This document shows positions 50,047-58,785 of a stretch of DNA of 64,000 nucleotides, in pieces. The translations under genes were made by a program, and so were the position numbers. Every line of letters starts with the position of its first letter. The first letter of the stretch is position 1. Source of the DNA: an uncultured Sphingomonas sp. (GTDB lineage Bacteria; Pseudomonadota; Alphaproteobacteria; Sphingomonadales; Sphingomonadaceae); NCBI GenBank assembly GCA_913775315.1, contig CAJYIX010000024.1:1-64000 (forward strand), given 5' to 3'. Under the pieces are notes generated by a model. That model ran no database searches and had not been told where the DNA came from. It saw only the letters and a list, made by a program, of their open reading frames with translations.

Positions 50047-51057
50047 TTATCCCCGCGGCCCCGCCACCGACTGCCGCTCCACAATCTCGTGATCGAGGAT
50101 GCAGTCCCCCGGCTCGCCATGCCCCAGCACCCGCGCCAGCGCTTCGGCCGCCAGCCGATGGACCGGCTGGTGGATCGTCGTCAGCGGCGGCCAGAGCGTG
50201 ACCGCCGCCGTCGTGTCGTCGAAGCCCGCGACCGACAGCTCGCCCGGCACGTCAAGGTGCCGGCGGTGCGCGACCGAGACGACGGCGGCGGCCATGTCGT
50301 CGTTGCTGGCGAAGATCGCTGTCGGCGGGTTCTCCGCGGCCAGCAGGTGCTCGCCCGCGGCGAGGCCCGAGGCGTAGCTGAAATCGCCCTGCGCCACGCG
50401 CACCTCGACCCCGCCGGCCTCTCGCACCGCGGCGTAGAAGCCGGCCATGCGCTCGGCACTCGCGGCCTGGTCGGGGTTGCCGAGGATGAAGCCGAGGCGC
50501 CGATGGCCGAGCGCCAGCAGGTGCCGCGTCATCTCGTACGCCGCCAGCCGATCGTCGATACGCACGCAGGTCGCGCCCGAAACGCCGTGCGCCCCGACCG
50601 CGGCGATCGGCACGCCCGCGCCGCGCAGGATCGAGAGGACGGGCAGCGCCTCACCCAGCGGCGGGGTGACGACGACACCGGCTAGGCCCGAGGCGACCAG
50701 CTCCTCAATCGCGGACAAAGGCGGCGGGTGGCCGTTCTCGCCGCGCAGGAGGATCAGGCGCGCGCCGCGGGTCGAGGCTTCCTCGAACACCCCGGTCAGG
50801 AACTCGCTCATGAACGCGCGGCTGGGGTTGGAATAGAGGATGCCGACGCGGAGTTCCGATGAGGTGACGAGGCTGCGCGCGGCGACGTTGGGGGTATAGT
50901 CCAGCGCCTCGATCGCGCGCTGGACGGCGGCGCGCGTTTCGGCGGCGACGCCGCTCTTGCCGTTGATGACGCGGCTGACCGTCATCGGCGACACCCCCGC
51001 CGCCGCCGCCACGTCGATGATCGTCGCGCCCCGCGCGCCGCGTGCCCCGTTCTTCAC
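50047..51057 (-). CDS. LacI-family transcriptional regulator
   Basis: 336 residues. The N-terminal HTH is complete (TIIDVAAAAGVSPMTVSRVI with hinge helix NVAARSL), followed by the PBP-like sugar-binding domain (LRVGILYSNPSRAFMSEFLT, VVVTPPLGEALPVLSILRGA, FASNDDMAAAVVSVAHRRHL). It is the only LacI regulator in the locus and probably controls the MFS-GH43 operon through the site at 46375-46388. Inducer unknown, possibly a pentose or aldobiouronic product. Confidence 0.92.
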   Translation of the reverse strand: MKNGARGARGATIIDVAAAAGVSPMTVSRVINGKSGVAAETRAAVQRAIEALDYTPNVAARSLVTSSELRVGILYSNPSRAFMSEFLTGVFEEASTRGARLILLRGENGHPPPLSAIEELVASGLAGVVVTPPLGEALPVLSILRGAGVPIAAVGAHGVSGATCVRIDDRLAAYEMTRHLLALGHRRLGFILGNPDQAASAERMAGFYAAVREAGGVEVRVAQGDFSYASGLAAGEHLLAAENPPTAIFASNDDMAAAVVSVAHRRHLDVPGELSVAGFDDTTAAVTLWPPLTTIHQPVHRLAAEALARVLGHGEPGDCILDHEIVERQSVAGPRG

Positions 51058-51108
51058 GGATGTGGTCTATCTTTTGTTGGGTGGATGCGGAAGTGGCGGC
51101 GACCTCAA

Positions 51109-51214
51109 GCCCCTCCCTGACAGGGAGGGGTTGGGGTGGATGGGTCGGTGAGGCTCGGAGGCGCTCCACCTCGGACCGACCCACCCCCGGCCCTTCCCTT
51201 GTCAGGGAGGGGAG
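51109..51214. repeat. Intergenic palindromic repeat (two CAGGGAGGGG hairpins with long inverted arms)
   Basis: Two related hairpin elements, CCCCTCCCTGACAGGGAGGGG-type at 51110-51130 and CCCTTGTCAGGGAGGGG-type at 51196-51213, flank inverted arms TGGGTCGGT and ACCGACCCA. The whole forms a large inverted repeat, a design common to dispersed repeats in sphingomonad genomes. Confidence 0.7.
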
Positions 51215-51222
51215 AAAGAAGC

Positions 51223-52149
51223 TTACCGCTTTGGCGCCAGATAGCCGTGCATGGCCATCCAGCGGGTGAAGGCGTCGAACCAACCGGTGCTGGTGGTGGA
51301 TTTTGGATACATGCCGAAGCCGTGGCCGCCCTGTTCATAGAGGTGGAACTCGACGGGGCGCTTGGCATTGCGCCACGCGTCGATCAGTCCGTATTGCGGC
51401 TCGCCGAACAGCGGATCGTCCGCGGCGAGCGCGACGAACATCGGCGGCGCGTCGGCGGGCGCGGCCATCGCGCCCAAGGGCCCGTAGATGTTGCCAATGA
51501 AGGCGGGCTTGGCATCGCCGCCGTTCAGCGTCGTCGCCATCGTCAGCATCGCGCCGGCGGAGAAGCCGACCATGCCGATGCGGTCGGGATCGACGCGCCA
51601 TTCCTTGGCACGGCTACGGATCAAGGCGAAGGCGGCACGCGCGTCGGCGATCTGCGGCGCGAGGTTCGCCATCATCGCCGCCGGATCGGGCCGGCGGAGT
51701 GGGTGCCCGGTACCCGGCGGGGGGGGCGGCGCGGCGAAGGTGGCGAGGTCGGCGGGCGTCTGATTGAGCCGGTACTTGAGGACGAAGGCGGCGACACCGC
51801 GCGCATTCAGCGCCTTCGCTACGTCCCAGCCCTCATTCTCCATCGACAGCGTGCGAAAGCCGCCGCCGGGCGTCACGACGACCGCGGCGCCCGTTGCCTT
51901 GGCCGGATCGGGCAGAAACGGCGTCAGCGTGGCGACGGTGACGTTGCGCGCAAACACGCTGCCATATTGGCTGTGCCAGCTTTCCTTGACCGGGGCATTG
52001 GGCAGTTCGCCGGTGTTTAGCGTGATCGCCGTCGGCTGGGCCGGGATCGGAATCGGTGCCATCTTGTCGTTCTGTGCATGGACCGGTGTGACCGCTACCA
52101 TCGCGAGCCCTGCCGCCATCAGGCGCAGCTTTCGCCATCCTCCCGTCAT
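51223..52149 (-). CDS. Secreted alpha/beta hydrolase, possible acetyl-xylan esterase-like
   Basis: 308 residues with a signal peptide ending TPVHAQ. Nucleophile Ser197 in MVGFSAGAMLTM, oxyanion loop TPGGGFRTLSMENEGW, a DDPLFG acid region and the catalytic His in YEQGGHGFGMYPK. The pattern fits the exported esterase group often found in xylan loci. A TCCTATAGGA palindrome precedes the start. It is transcribed towards the LacI gene. Confidence 0.85.
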   Translation of the reverse strand: MTGGWRKLRLMAAGLAMVAVTPVHAQNDKMAPIPIPAQPTAITLNTGELPNAPVKESWHSQYGSVFARNVTVATLTPFLPDPAKATGAAVVVTPGGGFRTLSMENEGWDVAKALNARGVAAFVLKYRLNQTPADLATFAAPPPPPGTGHPLRRPDPAAMMANLAPQIADARAAFALIRSRAKEWRVDPDRIGMVGFSAGAMLTMATTLNGGDAKPAFIGNIYGPLGAMAAPADAPPMFVALAADDPLFGEPQYGLIDAWRNAKRPVEFHLYEQGGHGFGMYPKSTTSTGWFDAFTRWMAMHGYLAPKR

Positions 52150-52157
52150 CGTCGCTC

Positions 52158-52167
52158 TCCTATAGGA
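52158..52167. promoter_or_regulatory. Palindrome TCCTATAGGA before the alpha/beta hydrolase
   Basis: 10-bp perfect palindrome 8 nt upstream of the hydrolase ATG, the same core as before the carboxylesterase at 43123-43134. A second half-site CCTATA lies at 52174-52179. Confidence 0.6.
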
Positions 52168-52275
52168 TTTGCGCCTATACTCCTACAAAGCGACGCACGG
52201 CTTGTCACTGCCCGATTATATTGCGGCGAACCGATCGACGTGAGACGGTGCGGCGCCTCAGGGGGAGACAGGGCG

Positions 52276-53718
52276 ATGCGGCGGCGGACATTCGTGGCAG
52301 GATTGGGCGCGGCCGTATCGATCCCCGGATGGGCGGGGCAGTCGCCGCGCCTCAGCCCCGCGGCGATGCGAAGCGATGCCGCGATCCTGCGCCGGGCCTA
52401 CGAGACGTTGCACCCCGGCCTCCTCCGCTACCAGACCGCGGGTGAGGCGACCGCGCGGTTCGACGCGCTGGCCGCCGCGCAGCCGCTGGCGACCGGCGAC
52501 TTCTATCTGGCGCTCGCCCGCTGCCTGAGCGCGGTGCGCTGCGGGCACAGCTACGCCAATTTCTACAACCAGTCCGATGCGATCCGCGCCGCCCTATTCG
52601 ACGCGCGTCCGCGCCTGCCGCTCCATTTCGTGTGGCTGGGTGAGCGGATGATCGTCACTGCCGATCCGCACGGCACGGGCATCGCGCGGGGGACGGAGGT
52701 CGTCGCGATCGACGGACATCCGGCGCGCGACATTCTGGCGGCGCTGCTGCCGCTCACCCGCGCGGACGGGCACAACGACGGTAAGCGGCGGCAGTTGCTC
52801 TCCGTGCGCGGGGAGGACGGGTACGAGACGTTCGACGCCCTGTACGGCCTGCGTTTCGGCGGCGGGCCGCGCTACGCACTCGACCTGCGCACCCCCGACG
52901 GCCGGACGCGGCGCGCGGTGGTCGAGGGGATCGACCTCAAGACGCGGCGATCGGTCGCCACGCCAACCAACGGCACCGACAATCCCGGCTGGCGGGTCGA
53001 ACGGCGGGGGCGTGCGGCGGTGATGACGATGCCGGGCTGGGGGCTCTATAATTCCAAATGGGACTGGCGCAGCTGGATCGACGGGGAGATGGACCGGCTG
53101 GTCGCCGACCGCGTCCCCGCGCTGATCGTCGACATCCGCGCCAACGAGGGCGGTGAGGATTGCGGCGACGTGCTGCTGGAGCGCATCGTTGGACGACGCG
53201 TCACCGCCGATCCTGCACGCCGGCTGGTCCGCTATCGCGAACTGCCCGCGGATCTGCGCCCCTATTGCGACACCTGGGACCGCAGTTTTGACAAGCTGGG
53301 GGCTGATGCCCGGCGCTATGACGACCGCTTCCTCGAACTTGCCGGCACCGACCGCGACGCCGCGGTCATCGCTCCGCGGGGCAAACGCTATGCCGGCAAG
53401 CTGATCGTGCTGACCGGGCCGGAAAACAGCTCCGCCACGTTCGCCTTCATCCAGACGGTCCGGCGCGAGAAACTGGGCACGCTGGTGGGGGAGCCGACCG
53501 GCGGCAACCGGCGCGGGATCAATGGTGGCTGCTTCTATTTCCTGCGGCTGCCGGAGACCGGGCTGGAGGTCGACCTGCCGCTGATCGGCACCTTCCCGCA
53601 TGCGATGCCGCCCGATGCCGGGATCGTCCCCGACGTGGCGGCACCGCGCACCCCGCGGTCGATCGCCGACGGCAGCGATCCGGCGATGGCGGCGGCACTG
53701 GCGCTGGTCCGGTCCTGA
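52276..53718 (+). CDS. S41-family-like peptidase (exported)
   Basis: 480 residues from ATG 52276. Twin-arginine-like leader (MRRRTFVAGLGAAVSIPGWA). A PDZ-like segment (residues about 120-160, with GTEVVAIDGHPARDI) and the S41 peptidase core: VPALIVDIRANEGGEDCGDV and LIVLTGPENSSATFAFIQTV, with a likely nucleophile Ser386, then VGEPTGGNRRGINGG. Typical of C-terminal-processing-like peptidases; the general-base Lys is not clear. Substrate unknown. Divergent from the esterase gene. Confidence 0.85.
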   Translation: MRRRTFVAGLGAAVSIPGWAGQSPRLSPAAMRSDAAILRRAYETLHPGLLRYQTAGEATARFDALAAAQPLATGDFYLALARCLSAVRCGHSYANFYNQSDAIRAALFDARPRLPLHFVWLGERMIVTADPHGTGIARGTEVVAIDGHPARDILAALLPLTRADGHNDGKRRQLLSVRGEDGYETFDALYGLRFGGGPRYALDLRTPDGRTRRAVVEGIDLKTRRSVATPTNGTDNPGWRVERRGRAAVMTMPGWGLYNSKWDWRSWIDGEMDRLVADRVPALIVDIRANEGGEDCGDVLLERIVGRRVTADPARRLVRYRELPADLRPYCDTWDRSFDKLGADARRYDDRFLELAGTDRDAAVIAPRGKRYAGKLIVLTGPENSSATFAFIQTVRREKLGTLVGEPTGGNRRGINGGCFYFLRLPETGLEVDLPLIGTFPHAMPPDAGIVPDVAAPRTPRSIADGSDPAMAAALALVRS

Positions 53719-53721
53719 TCC

Positions 53722-54870
53722 TCAATAAAAGCGCGCGGCGTCGTCGGGATCGGCGGGCGGCGCGTCGGCCGGTGCCATGACGAATTTCACCCGGTCGATG
53801 CAGCCGGTTCGACCCTGTGCGCTCGGCTTCAACCGCGCACCGCGCAGGATCTGGACCGCCTGCCGCCCGAAGTCGGCGGTCGGCTCGGCCGCGACGACGG
53901 TCGGATTGCCGATCTCGCCCCACGGCGCGACGTCGTAGCGCACGACCGCCCACCCCTCGATCCGCCGGCGGCCATAGGGTTCGGGGAAGGTGAGCGTAGG
54001 CGTCTTTGCCCAGTCGCGGCCGTCCGGGCAGGTAAGCGGTGGCGCGCCAATCCCGGCGGGTATCGGCGGGGCGGGCAGCGTGTCGGGCGCGCGCCAATAG
54101 GGATAGACGCAGCCCGTCCGCGCGCCGCCCGAAAAGCGCGAGGCGCGCATCGCCCGGATCGCCGCGGCATCGAGCGCGCGATTGCCCGTCCCCTCGACCG
54201 CGCGGACGTTGGCGGGCTTTCCGCGGGCGTCGGTATCATAGGCGACAAGCGACCAGTCCTGCACGCCGGGCGTGCCCGCGACCTTCGGAAAGTCGGGCAT
54301 CACCCGCACGAGCGCGGCCGGACGCGGCGCGTCGGCACAGGTGCCGACGGGGCGGATGCGATCCCAGCCAATGCGCGGAAGCCGGCCCGAGCGCGGGTTG
54401 ATCGTGTAGGAGACGAGATCGGCGACCGGCACCTCGGCCAATGGTGTCTGAACCGGGGTGTAAGTGACGGAGCAGTCGGTCCGCGCGCGCGCCGGGAAAC
54501 GGCTGGCGGCGAGCGCGGGAAGCAGGTCGTCGGGGCGGTAGAGCTGGCCCGCCTGCACCGGCTCGATAGACAGTGGGCGACCATCCTCGGCGATGCGGAA
54601 GCGCAGCGTCGCGGGCTGAAGCGGTGTCGGGATCGAGGTGTAGCGCAGCGTGTTGCCCGGGCGGCGGATCGGTTCGGCCGCGACCGGCCCGTCGGCGCAT
54701 TGTACCGTACCCGGCATCCAGCGCACCATCGTGGAGGGGAGCACGATGTTTCCCGGCCCTTCGACGATCGGCGGGGGCAACGGCGGGGCCGGCGGGGCGG
54801 GGGGCATCGACGGGGCCGCCTGGCCGATGGCGAGCATGGTCGCCGCGACGAAGATCACCGGATTGGACAT
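53722..54870 (-). CDS. Secreted protein with three TonB C-terminal-like repeats
   Basis: 382 residues from ATG 54870 (GGGAGC about 5 nt upstream). A signal-like N terminus, then Pro-rich MPPAPPAPPLPPPIVEGPG. Three related domains follow, around residues 80-145, 200-270 and 310-375, each ending in a similar helix with Arg-Thr-(Asp/Gly)-Cys: ASRFPARARTDC, ASRFSGGARTGC, and LKPSAQGRTGC. The third reads RIEGWAVVRYDVAPWGEIGN, the classic TonB fold. It lacks a membrane anchor followed by a single C-terminal domain, so it is not a standard energy transducer. 3 nt from the convergent S41 gene. Confidence 0.8.
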   Translation of the reverse strand: MSNPVIFVAATMLAIGQAAPSMPPAPPAPPLPPPIVEGPGNIVLPSTMVRWMPGTVQCADGPVAAEPIRRPGNTLRYTSIPTPLQPATLRFRIAEDGRPLSIEPVQAGQLYRPDDLLPALAASRFPARARTDCSVTYTPVQTPLAEVPVADLVSYTINPRSGRLPRIGWDRIRPVGTCADAPRPAALVRVMPDFPKVAGTPGVQDWSLVAYDTDARGKPANVRAVEGTGNRALDAAAIRAMRASRFSGGARTGCVYPYWRAPDTLPAPPIPAGIGAPPLTCPDGRDWAKTPTLTFPEPYGRRRIEGWAVVRYDVAPWGEIGNPTVVAAEPTADFGRQAVQILRGARLKPSAQGRTGCIDRVKFVMAPADAPPADPDDAARFY

Positions 54871-54943
54871 GCACGCTCCCGATTCGCTCACGCTCCGGGT
54901 GGGAAGGCTACTCAGCCGCTATGTGTTTGGCGAGGGGGCGTTT

Positions 54944-55681
54944 TCAAACGCGGCCCTTGAGCGCCTTCTTCAGCCGCGCGTGGGCACTCGCCTTGATCTG
55001 GCAGACGCGGGCGGAGCCGACGCCAATCACCTGGCCGATTTCTTCGAGGTTGAGTTCCTCGACATAATAAAGCTGGATCACGAGCGCCTCGCGCTCGGGC
55101 AGGTCGCCGATCGCGCGGGCGAGGGCGTCGCGGGTGCCCGCCTCGGCCAGCGCGGAAAAGGCGTCGGCGCTGTCGTCGGCGAACCACGATGCCTCGTCCG
55201 AATAGACTTCGTCGATCGAATCGAAGCGGACCGCCTCGGCCGTCGTGTATTCGGTGCGCAGCTTCTCGATCGTGATGCCGAGCTTGCCCGCGACCTCCTC
55301 CTCGGTCGGTGCGCGGCCGAGCGAATGGGTGAGGGCGGCCAGCGTGTCCTGATAGCGCCGCCGCCGCTTCATCGCGCCGCGGGTCAGCGTCGCCTGGCGG
55401 CGCAATTCGTCGATCATGGCGCCGCGCACGCGCGTCATCGCGAAGTTGCGAAAGCTCGTCTCGCCGCGATCGATATAGCTGCGCGCCGCCTCGACCAACG
55501 CCACCATGCCGATCTGGATCAGGTCCTCGATGTCGATCAGGCTGCTCATGCTGCCATGCACATGCCAGGCAACGCGGCGGACCATCGGCAGTTCGGCGCG
55601 GACCTGTGCCTCGACATCGCGCACCGCGGGGGTGGTCGGGCGATAGGTGAGGTTCTGCGCGAAGGGCGTCATGTCGTTCAT
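54944..55681 (-). CDS. fliA: Flagellar sigma factor sigma28
   Basis: 245 residues. Region 2 HVHGSMSSLIDIEDLIQIGM, region 3 GRAPTEEEVAGKLGITIEKL and region 4 LVIQLYYVEELNLEEIGQVI with VGSARVCQIKASAHARLKKA are all typical FliA. Its start overlaps the flhA stop by 4 nt (ATGA). It directs late flagellar and chemotaxis transcription and is held in check by FlgM, encoded at 59078. It is the last gene of a sigma54-driven operon, so FliA production depends on the earlier level of the hierarchy. Confidence 0.96.
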   Translation of the reverse strand: MNDMTPFAQNLTYRPTTPAVRDVEAQVRAELPMVRRVAWHVHGSMSSLIDIEDLIQIGMVALVEAARSYIDRGETSFRNFAMTRVRGAMIDELRRQATLTRGAMKRRRRYQDTLAALTHSLGRAPTEEEVAGKLGITIEKLRTEYTTAEAVRFDSIDEVYSDEASWFADDSADAFSALAEAGTRDALARAIGDLPEREALVIQLYYVEELNLEEIGQVIGVGSARVCQIKASAHARLKKALKGRV

Positions 55682-57756
55682 GCCGGCAACGCCCCCGGCG
55701 CGCCGATCACCGCGACGACCTCGACCGCCTTGTCCTCGGGCACCTCGAAGAAGCTCATCACCGGCGTGTCGGGCAGGCAGGAGCGGACGAGCTTCCTGAT
55801 CGCCAGCCGGATCGACGGCTGGACGACGAGCGCGAAGGGCTTGGCCTCCGCCATCAGCGGCTGGGCGGCGTGCTGGAGCGCGTCGACGATGCGGCGGCCG
55901 AGATCGGGCTCGATCGTATGGCGGCGATGGACGTCGGCGCGCATCGCCTGGCCCAGCAATGCCTCGAGCTGACCCTCCAGCGTCATCACGCGCAGCGGCT
56001 CGCGCACGCCGCACAGCTTCTGGACGATCAGCGGGCCGAGTTCGGGGCGGATCGCCTCGATCAGTTCTTCGGCATCGAGCGTGCGCTGCGCGGCGACGGC
56101 GATCGCGGCGGCGATGCGGCGGAACTCCTTCAATGGGATGTTCTCGGCCAGCAGCCCGCGCAGCACCTGCGTCAGCGTGGTGAGCGGCAGCGGCGTCGGG
56201 CAGAGCGCCGCGACCAGCGCGCCGGCGCGTTCCTTCAGCCCGTCGAGCAGCGACTGCACCTCGTCCGGGCCGAGCAGGTCGGCGGCGTGCTGGACGAGCT
56301 GGTGATTGAGGTGTGTGGCGATGACGGTGCCCGGATCGACCACCAGATAGCCCATGCCCGTCGCCGCATCGGCATCGCCCGCGGCGATCCAGGTGGCGTC
56401 GAGGCCGAAGGTCGGGTCCTTGGCTTCCTTGCCGCGCAGCGCGCCGACGCCGGTACCGGTGTTGAGCGCCAGCATCTCGTCGGGGCTCACCTGATCCTCG
56501 CCGACGACGACGCCGCCGACGACGATGCGATAGGTAAAGGGGGCAAGGTTGATGTCGTCGCGGACGCGCACCTGCGGCACGACGAAGCCGAGATCCTTGG
56601 ACAGCTGGCGGCGCACGCCGGTGATCCGGCTCATCAGGGGGCTGCCCTTGCGCTCGTCGACCAGGGGGACAAGGCCGTAGCCGATGTCGAGCATCACCTG
56701 CATGCCATCGACGACCTCGTCCCAGCCGATGCGCGACAGGTCGGGCGCGGGCGGGGCGGGTTCGGGCGGCGGCGGGCGGTCGGCGATCTTCTTGAGGCGC
56801 CACGCACCGTAACCGGCGGCGGCGGCGGCGGGCAGGATGACCATCGCCGGCATGCCGGGCAGCAGCGCCAAGAGCCCGAGGATCGCCGCGACCGGCGTCC
56901 AGGTGCGGTGCGAGGCGAACTGGCTGCCGATCTGGCCCGACAGGTCGTGGGCGGAAGTGACGCGGGTGACGATCGCGGCGGCGGCGATCGACAGCATCAG
57001 CGCCGGAATCTGCGCAACCAGCGCGTCGCCGATCGCCAGCAGGATATAGTGGGACGCGGCGTCCTTGATCGACAGCGAATGGCTGGCAACGCCGATGATG
57101 ACGCCGCCGACGATGTTGATCGCCAGAATGAGCAGGCCCGCGACCGCGTCGCCCTTCACGAACTTGGACGAACCGTCCATCGAGCCGTAGAAATCGGCCT
57201 CGGTCGAGACTTCCACGCGGCGTGCGCGCGCCTCGTCGGGGGTGATGAGGCCGGCATTGAGGTCGGCGTCGATTGCCATCTGCTTGCCGGGCAGCGCGTC
57301 GAGCGTGAAGCGCGCCGACACTTCCGACACGCGGCCCGCGCCCTTGGTCACGACGATCATGTTGATGATCATCAGGATCGCGAAGACGAGGATGCCGACG
57401 ACATAGTCGCCGCCGATCAGGAAGGTGCCGAACGCCTCGATCACATGCCCCGCCGCCGCCTCGCCCTCATGCCCGTGGACCAGCACCACGCGCGTCGAGG
57501 CGACGTTGAGGCCGAGGCGGAACAGGGTGACGAATAGGAGGACGGTCGGGAAGGACGAGAAGTCGAGCGGCTTCTGCGCGTTCAACGCCACCATCAGCAC
57601 GGCGAGGCTGAGCATGATGTTGGCGATGAAGAACACGTCGAGCAGCGCCGCCGGGATCGGCACGACCATCAGCACGACGAGGAGCAGGATCGCGCCCGGC
57701 AGCGCCATCGAGCGAGAGGCGCCGGCAAGGCCGCCCTTGGTAAGCGAAGCGAACAT
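55678..57756 (-). CDS. flhA: Flagellar type III export gate protein FlhA
   Basis: 692 residues from ATG 57756. The N-terminal half carries eight membrane helices and the conserved FHIPEP-type loop (DALPGKQMAIDADLNAGLIT, GASMDGSSKFVKGDA-type region: GSMDGSSKFVKGDAVAGL). The C-terminal cytoplasmic half (about 350-692) docks export chaperones and substrates. It is the major export gate subunit of the flagellar secretion apparatus. It overlaps both the transglycosylase (upstream) and fliA (downstream). No flhB or flhF is adjacent, so the export genes are split in this genome. Confidence 0.97.
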   Translation of the reverse strand: MFASLTKGGLAGASRSMALPGAILLLVVLMVVPIPAALLDVFFIANIMLSLAVLMVALNAQKPLDFSSFPTVLLFVTLFRLGLNVASTRVVLVHGHEGEAAAGHVIEAFGTFLIGGDYVVGILVFAILMIINMIVVTKGAGRVSEVSARFTLDALPGKQMAIDADLNAGLITPDEARARRVEVSTEADFYGSMDGSSKFVKGDAVAGLLILAINIVGGVIIGVASHSLSIKDAASHYILLAIGDALVAQIPALMLSIAAAAIVTRVTSAHDLSGQIGSQFASHRTWTPVAAILGLLALLPGMPAMVILPAAAAAGYGAWRLKKIADRPPPPEPAPPAPDLSRIGWDEVVDGMQVMLDIGYGLVPLVDERKGSPLMSRITGVRRQLSKDLGFVVPQVRVRDDINLAPFTYRIVVGGVVVGEDQVSPDEMLALNTGTGVGALRGKEAKDPTFGLDATWIAAGDADAATGMGYLVVDPGTVIATHLNHQLVQHAADLLGPDEVQSLLDGLKERAGALVAALCPTPLPLTTLTQVLRGLLAENIPLKEFRRIAAAIAVAAQRTLDAEELIEAIRPELGPLIVQKLCGVREPLRVMTLEGQLEALLGQAMRADVHRRHTIEPDLGRRIVDALQHAAQPLMAEAKPFALVVQPSIRLAIRKLVRSCLPDTPVMSFFEVPEDKAVEVVAVIGAPGALPA

Positions 57757-58646
57757 CAGGCCCCCAGATTGGCGAGCATGAGATAGGCGAGACGCGCGGT
57801 TTCGGGCGTCGGGCGATAGGGGCTCACCCCGTCGGCGCGCCCGGCCTTCTGCCCGCGCACCACGTTGAGGTTGGCGAGCGTGGTCTCGAGCCACGCATCG
57901 TCGCCGCCCTGCGCTTCGCTGCCCAGGATCACGTCGACGCCTGGAATCCGCGGGGCGGCGGTGTCGGCGACGGCGAACTGCATCCCTTCGGGCAGGGCGC
58001 GCGCGGCGGTTTCGGCACCGCGGCCCAGCTTGCCGGCGAAGCGGTCGTAGATCTCGGACAGGCTGCGCGGGCGGCCGCCCTCGGCAAAGAAGATGCTCGC
58101 ATTGGCGCGCGCGGCGGCGGGGAACATGCCCGCGGCGCTGCGGCCGGGATTGGCCTGCATCTGCGACAGGAACTTCTTGGCCCCGCCGATGCCGAGGAAA
58201 TGGGCCATATAGAGGTCGGTGCCCGTCGCCTCGCGGCCCAGCATCCCCTCAAGCTCGGCCTTGTTGTCGGCGGCGTGTTCGGCGGCCATCAGGCTGGCGG
58301 CGCGGGGGTCGGTGCGCAGACCGAGGATCGCCTGACGCGCATTGGGGTCGGTGACGTAATAGCGGCCATTGCCGCCACGCTGGATACGGTCGGCGGCCCA
58401 GCCCATGCCGTGCTCGGCGCCATGCTCCTTCATGACGCCCAGCCAGCTCTGCTCGATGAACTGATAGAGGCCCGTCGCCGACGAGGTGCGGGCGCGGGCG
58501 CCGGCGCGCATCCCGCTTTCGATCTGCGCCTGGCCGAGGAGATAGCCGAAGTCGATGCCCGTGCGCCGGCTCGCCTCGGCGATCGCCGAGTGCGGGCTCG
58601 ATGCCATCATCGGTATGTCTGCCGCGGCTGCGGCGCGCATGTTCAT
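57756..58646 (-). CDS. Lytic transglycosylase (SLT domain) of the flagellar operon
   Basis: 296 residues. The SLT domain near the N terminus has catalytic Glu43 in LGQAQIESGMR and the GLYQFIEQSWLGVMKEHG motif. The C-terminal half is Ala-rich with no other known domain. It starts the operon that includes flhA and fliA and lies just behind a sigma54 promoter. It probably opens peptidoglycan for rod assembly, since flagellar FlgJ in alphaproteobacteria often lacks a muramidase domain. No signal peptide is obvious, so export through the flagellar apparatus is possible. It overlaps flhA at TGATG. Confidence 0.88.
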   Translation of the reverse strand: MNMRAAAAADIPMMASSPHSAIAEASRRTGIDFGYLLGQAQIESGMRAGARARTSSATGLYQFIEQSWLGVMKEHGAEHGMGWAADRIQRGGNGRYYVTDPNARQAILGLRTDPRAASLMAAEHAADNKAELEGMLGREATGTDLYMAHFLGIGGAKKFLSQMQANPGRSAAGMFPAAARANASIFFAEGGRPRSLSEIYDRFAGKLGRGAETAARALPEGMQFAVADTAAPRIPGVDVILGSEAQGGDDAWLETTLANLNVVRGQKAGRADGVSPYRPTPETARLAYLMLANLGA

Positions 58647-58678
58647 TGCAGTCAGGCCCCCGTATTCGGAGGCGCAGC

Positions 58679-58694
58679 AGCAAGGGGCGTGCCA
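58679..58694 (-). promoter_or_regulatory. Sigma54 promoter of transglycosylase-flhA-fliA operon
   Basis: TGGCACG-CCCC-TTGCT matches the sigma54 -24/-12 consensus at every conserved position. Predicted transcript start about 58668, giving a 22-nt leader to the ATG at 58646. Confidence 0.88.
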
Positions 58695-58701
58695 ACTAAT
58701 T

Positions 58702-58785
58702 CCGTCACCCCAGCGAAAGCTGGAGTCGCTCGGTCATGGGGCGGGACTTTGCCGACTGCGATCCCAGCCTTCGCTGGGATGACGG
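58702..58785. repeat. REP-like inverted repeat
   Basis: CCGTCACCCCAGCGAAAGCTGG (58702-58723) and CCCAGCCTTCGCTGGGATGACGG (58763-58785) are inverted copies of a dispersed repeat type known from alphaproteobacteria. It lies between flgN and the sigma54 promoter. Confidence 0.78.

Noticed and set aside
55870-57537. 555-codon open frame opposite flhA
   Set aside because: Shadow frame rich in Asp, Arg and His; no domain.
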